Positions 60,686 through 64,000 of a DNA stretch of 64,000 bases are shown here, piece after piece. The DNA lies in contig JAGKWO010000020.1 in NCBI GenBank assembly GCA_021151835.1, positions 6,958 through 70,957 on the forward strand. The letters are read 5' to 3'. The notes under the pieces are model-generated. The model saw nothing but the letters and a program-made list of their open reading frames with translations, made no database searches and was not told the DNA's origin. The position numbers and the translations under genes are program-made. The number at the start of each line of letters is the position of its first letter. Within the stretch, counting starts at the first letter, position 1. This DNA is from Gammaproteobacteria bacterium. GTDB lineage: Bacteria > Pseudomonadota > Gammaproteobacteria > Pseudomonadales > Cellvibrionaceae.

Positions 60686-63544
60686 ATGGATAAAACCTAC
60701 CAACCCCACGCGATAGAAAACCAGTGGTACCAAACCTGGGAAGAGAAGGGTTATTTCAAACCCGCCGGCGAAGGTAATCCTTATTGCATTATGATCCCGC
60801 CACCCAACGTCACTGGCAGCTTGCATATGGGCCATGGTTTCAATAATGCGGTGATGGATGCGCTGATTCGTTATCGTCGCATGCGCGGTGATGACACCTT
60901 GTGGCAGGTAGGTACTGACCACGCGGGCATCGCAACGCAAATGGTGGTTGAACGCCAACTGGCTGCGCAAAATATCAGCCGCCATGATCTGGGCCGCGAA
61001 AAATTCCTCGAAAAAGTCTGGGAGTGGAAAGAGCAATCCGGCGGCACCATCACTCGCCAGATTCGCCGCCTTGGTTCATCGGTGGATTGGACCCGTGAAC
61101 GCTTCACCATGGATGATGGACTTTCTACTGCCGTACAAGAAGCGTTCGTGCGCCTGTATGAAGACGGTTTGATTTATCGCGGCAAACGCCTGGTGAATTG
61201 GGACCCGAAATTACACACGGCGATTTCCGACCTGGAAGTGGAAAACCATGATGAAAAAGGTAGCCTGTGGAATTTGCGTTATCCACTAGCGGATGGCGCG
61301 ACCACAGCAGAAGGTAAAAATTATTTGGTAGTCGCAACCACCCGCCCTGAAACCATGCTGGGCGATAGTGCGGTTGCGGTGCACCCGGAAGACGAGCGCT
61401 ACAAATCGTTAATTGGAAAATTTGTTTTACTGCCGCTCGTCAATCGCTTGATTCCAATTATTGCTGACGATTATGTAGATCGCGACTTCGGCACCGGTTG
61501 CGTGAAAATTACACCGGCACACGATTTTAATGACTATGAAGTTGGCAAGCGCCACAATTTACCGCTGATTAATGTGTTGGATAAAAACGCGGCGGTGCTT
61601 GCACAAGCACAAGTATTTAATCTGGATGGCAGCGTTAATAATCAATTGAACAACGCCCTGCCCGGCCAATTTGCCGGGCTTGATCGCTATGAAGCACGCA
61701 AGCAAATTGTTGCGGCCTTTGAAGCGGCGCAATTGCTGGAAAAAATCGATGACCACGGTTTGAAAGTGCCGCGCGGTGATCGTTCCGGCGTTGTTATTGA
61801 GCCATGGTTAACCGACCAATGGTACGTAAGCACCAAACCTTTGGCAGAACCGGCAATCGCCGCCGTTGAAGACGGTCGCATCCAGTTCGTACCCAAACAA
61901 TATGAAAATATGTATTTCTCCTGGATGCGCGATATCCAGGATTGGTGTATCAGCCGTCAATTGTGGTGGGGCCACCGCATTCCGGCGTGGTACGACGCAA
62001 GCGGCAAAGTATATGTTGGCCGCAATGAAGCGGAAGTACGCAGCAAATACAATCTCGGCGCTGAGGTAAAACTGAACCAGGACGAAGACGTTCTTGATAC
62101 CTGGTTCAGCTCCGGTTTGTGGACCTTCTCAACATTAGGCTGGCCAGAACAAACCGAATTTTTGAAAAAATTCCATCCAACCGATTTGCTGGTTACCGGC
62201 TTCGATATTATTTTCTTCTGGGTTGCACGTATGATTATGCTCACCATGCATTTGGTGAAGCATGATGATGGCAGTGCGCAAATCCCTTTTAAAACCGTTT
62301 ACGTCCATGGCCTGGTACGCGATAGCCAGGGCCAGAAAATGTCCAAGTCCAAAGGCAATGTACTTGACCCACTGGATATTATCGACGGGATTGATTTGGA
62401 AACCCTGGTACAAAAACGTACCACCGGTTTGATGAATCCCAAAGATGCTGCAAAAATCGAGAAGCAAACGCGCAAGGAATTTCCGGATGGTATTCAAGCC
62501 TACGGAACCGATGCGTTGCGTTTCACGTTTTGCTCGCTTGCATCCACTGGTCGCGATATTAAATTCGATATGGGCCGCGTGGAAGGTTACCGCAATTTCT
62601 GCAACAAAATCTGGAATGCAACTCGCTATGTATTAATGCAATGCGAAGATCAGGATTGCGGGCAAGATGGTTCAAGTAATTATGAGTTATCCGTTGCTGA
62701 TCGCTGGATTATTAGCAAATTGCAATTGGCCGAGAAACAGGTTGCGGAAGCACTCGACACTTATCGCCTTGATTTGGCGACACAGGCAATCTATGAGTTT
62801 GTGTGGAATGAGTACTGCGATTGGTACCTGGAATTATCCAAACCGATTTTGTTTGATAAATCCGAAGGCAGTGAGGCGCGCAAAAAAGGCACCCGGCGTA
62901 CATTGATTCGTGTACTCGAAACTATTTTGCGCTTGAGCCACCCGCTCATGCCATTTATCACTGAAGAAATCTGGCAAAAAATCAAACCGCTCGCCGGCGC
63001 CACTGGCGAAACCATTATGCATGCGCGCTTCCCAAGCGCCGATGAAAGCAAGATCGATCAGCAGGCATTGAAAGATGTTGAATGGTTGCAAGCCGTTATC
63101 CTTGGTGTGCGTAATATTCGCGGTGAGATGAATATTTCCCCCGCAAAAGATCTCAATGTACTGTTCAAAAATGGCAGCGCGGACGATCAACAACGCCTGC
63201 AAGCGAACCAGCAATTCCTGAAAAAGCTGGCATCACTGGAAAGTGTTACCTGGTTGAATGCCGGCAATGCAGAACCCATGTCGGCCACTGCGCTGGTTGG
63301 GCAAATGGAAATCCTGGTACCCATGGCAGGGATTATTGATAAAGGTGCCGAGATCGCTCGCCTGACCAAAGAAAGCAATAAATTGCAGCAAGATATTGAG
63401 CGCACCGAAACCAAACTGGGCAATGCTGCGTTTGTGGAAAAGGCACCGGCAGACGTAGTGGAGAACGAGCGCAAACGTGTGAATGAAAATAAAATCGCCG
63501 TGGAGAAATTGCGCGAGCAAATCCAAAAAATCAGTGCGCTGTAA
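60686..63544 (+). CDS. valS: Valyl-tRNA synthetase
   Basis: A 952-residue class I aminoacyl-tRNA synthetase. The HIGH motif HMGH is at residues 47-50 (PNVTGSLHMGHGF) and KMSKS is at 551-555 (GQKMSKSKGN). The editing (CP1) domain contains TTRPETMLGDSAVAVHP, and the C-terminus is a coiled coil (about 880-952) typical of bacterial ValRS. The frame extends to 60632, but MDKTYQPHAIENQWY is the family N-terminus. A terminator follows 21 bases after the stop. Ordinary housekeeping gene. Confidence 0.97.
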   Translation: MDKTYQPHAIENQWYQTWEEKGYFKPAGEGNPYCIMIPPPNVTGSLHMGHGFNNAVMDALIRYRRMRGDDTLWQVGTDHAGIATQMVVERQLAAQNISRHDLGREKFLEKVWEWKEQSGGTITRQIRRLGSSVDWTRERFTMDDGLSTAVQEAFVRLYEDGLIYRGKRLVNWDPKLHTAISDLEVENHDEKGSLWNLRYPLADGATTAEGKNYLVVATTRPETMLGDSAVAVHPEDERYKSLIGKFVLLPLVNRLIPIIADDYVDRDFGTGCVKITPAHDFNDYEVGKRHNLPLINVLDKNAAVLAQAQVFNLDGSVNNQLNNALPGQFAGLDRYEARKQIVAAFEAAQLLEKIDDHGLKVPRGDRSGVVIEPWLTDQWYVSTKPLAEPAIAAVEDGRIQFVPKQYENMYFSWMRDIQDWCISRQLWWGHRIPAWYDASGKVYVGRNEAEVRSKYNLGAEVKLNQDEDVLDTWFSSGLWTFSTLGWPEQTEFLKKFHPTDLLVTGFDIIFFWVARMIMLTMHLVKHDDGSAQIPFKTVYVHGLVRDSQGQKMSKSKGNVLDPLDIIDGIDLETLVQKRTTGLMNPKDAAKIEKQTRKEFPDGIQAYGTDALRFTFCSLASTGRDIKFDMGRVEGYRNFCNKIWNATRYVLMQCEDQDCGQDGSSNYELSVADRWIISKLQLAEKQVAEALDTYRLDLATQAIYEFVWNEYCDWYLELSKPILFDKSEGSEARKKGTRRTLIRVLETILRLSHPLMPFITEEIWQKIKPLAGATGETIMHARFPSADESKIDQQALKDVEWLQAVILGVRNIRGEMNISPAKDLNVLFKNGSADDQQRLQANQQFLKKLASLESVTWLNAGNAEPMSATALVGQMEILVPMAGIIDKGAEIARLTKESNKLQQDIERTETKLGNAAFVEKAPADVVENERKRVNENKIAVEKLREQIQKISAL

Positions 63545-63565
63545 AAGTTAATTTTTTACGTTCAT

Positions 63566-63597
63566 AAAAAAGCCGATGCAAAAACATCGGCTTTTTT
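63566..63597. terminator. Rho-independent terminator of valS
   Basis: AGCCGATG-CAAAAA-CATCGGCT is a perfect stem flanked by A6 and T6, so it can work in both directions. It lies 21 bases after the valS stop. Confidence 0.92.
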
Positions 63598-63766
63598 ATT
63601 GAGGATTTTTTGATGGACAGATTAAATCAGTAAGTAGGTTGGTGCTGAGCGCAGCGATATCCAATAAACGCATCAACATAGTAGATAGCTTTAAAATTAA
63701 TTTTCCAGGTAATTCTTAAAGCTGGCTTTTTTATTGAAGGGTTTTTGGTGGATAAATTATATTTAT
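63588..63766 (+). repeat. Degenerate direct repeat downstream of valS
   Basis: A segment beginning GGCTTTTTTATTGAGGATTT (63588..63632) recurs as GGCTTTTTTATTGAAGGGTT (63723..63766), with matching TGGA(C/T)A(G/A)ATTA ends. It suggests that the region after the terminator was duplicated and then drifted. Confidence 0.55.
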
Positions 63767-63818
63767 AACTTTTGCTGGTAGATCGTGTTGGGCATCGCGG
63801 CGCTCAGCACCAACCTAC
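63634..63818. repeat. Inverted pair of a GTAGGTTGGTGCTGAGC repeat
   Basis: GTAGGTTGGTGCTGAGCGC followed by A-GCGATATCCAA (63634..63664) appears again in opposite orientation at 63785..63818. Each copy can fold on itself through TTGG/CCAA. This looks like a dispersed bacterial hairpin repeat of the GTAGGTTGGG...CCAAC kind rather than a gene. Five tandem AGTC units (63823..63842) lie beside it. Confidence 0.65.
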
Positions 63819-63870
63819 AGCCAGTCAGTCAGTCAGTCAGTCAAAATAAAAAATCTGACTCACTAAAAAC

Positions 63871-63900
63871 AAAAAGCCCAATCTTGCGATTGGGCTTTTT
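63871..63900. terminator. Rho-independent terminator after tRNA-Ser
   Basis: AAAAAGCCCAATC-TTGC-GATTGGGCTTTTT is a perfect GC stem flanked by A5 and T5. It lies 12 bases after the 3' end of the minus-strand tRNA-Ser gene and likely ends its transcript. Confidence 0.9.
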
Positions 63901-63912
63901 GTTTGAATTCAA

Positions 63913-64000
63913 TGGCGGAGAAGGGGGGAGTCGAACCCCCGATACCCTTTTGAGGTATGCTCCCTTAGCAGGGGAGTGCCTTCGGCCACTCGGCCACTTC
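63913..64000 (-). tRNA. tRNA-Ser (anticodon GCT), 5' end cut by window edge
   Basis: On the minus strand the sequence runs from GAAGTGGCCGAGTGG through anticodon loop CTGCTAA (anticodon GCT), a long variable arm (ACCTC/GGGT region) and T arm GGGGGTTCGACTCCCCC to CTTCTCC-G-CCA. The acceptor 3' strand CTTCTCC implies a 5' GGAGAAG, of which the first three bases lie beyond base 64000. The long variable arm and GCT anticodon make it a class II tRNA-Ser. Confidence 0.95.

Noticed and set aside
63823..63842. Five tandem AGTC units as a phase-variation repeat
   Set aside because: They lie in an intergenic gap after a terminator and are not in or near a coding frame or promoter; too few copies to claim slippage control.
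1..64000. CRISPR array, IS element or transposase
   Set aside because: No direct-repeat/spacer pattern and no transposase-like protein or paired terminal repeats were seen.

Overview
The window looks like the chromosome of a Gram-negative gammaproteobacterium. The translated genes, the poly-serine linkers in an exported protein and the LPS-core genes suggest a Cellvibrio-like (Cellvibrionaceae) organism; that placement is an inference from style, not a computed match. The window divides at an intact tRNA-Ala(GGC) gene (36045..36120) into an acquired left part (about 36 kb) and an ordinary chromosomal right part (about 28 kb).

Left part: an integrative and conjugative element (ICE) that continues beyond base 1. 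Its right end has a tyrosine integrase (34933..35895) next to the 3' end of the tRNA-Ala gene, a MobH-type relaxase (32950..34773) and a compact mating-pair-formation type G secretion system on the minus strand (32264 down to 14247). That system comprises the coupling protein TraD, lytic transglycosylase, RAQPRD protein, pilin-like and VirB3/B8/B9/B10-like core proteins, a VirB4-like ATPase, and TraU/TraH/TraG-like proteins, mostly joined by 4-base ATGA overlaps or other short overlaps. To its left lies metal and metalloid cargo. This is a Zn/Cd/Pb P1B ATPase with a lipoprotein (11161..13642), a CzcCBA efflux pump with a small periplasmic companion (5009..10998) behind a MerR/CadR-type regulator and its 19-bp-spacer promoter (4398..4852), and an arsenic operon arsR-arsH-gap-arsJ plus a partial fifth gene (1..3787). 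The arsenic operon would make 1-arseno-3-phosphoglycerate from arsenate with the GAPDH and export it with ArsJ, while ArsH oxidises trivalent organoarsenicals. No arsC, arsB or acr3 is visible.

Right part: gltX follows the tRNA-Ala, then small soluble proteins and a 927-aa exported di-haem oxidoreductase with a discoidin-like domain and serine linkers. From 44.3 to 60.5 kb lies an envelope-glycan region: glycosyltransferases, heptosyltransferase I (waaC), a YejM/PbgA-like membrane sulfatase-fold protein, a TagB/TagF-like glycerophosphotransferase, a GT4 enzyme, an unusual sugar-kinase/glycoside-hydrolase-like fusion, two LtaS-like phospho-group transferases and a Stealth-type sugar-phosphate transferase. 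A rhodanese/persulfide-dioxygenase pair and a DUF6165 protein are embedded in it. The window ends with valS, a repeat-bearing intergenic stretch and a tRNA-Ser(GCT) cut by the window edge.

The places most worth attention are the predicted phosphopolymer or phosphate-decoration capacity of the LPS region, the kinase-hydrolase fusion, the candidate transfer origin between traD and the relaxase operon, the structured leader at 3.9-4.1 kb, and the unassigned small proteins inside the conjugation operon.
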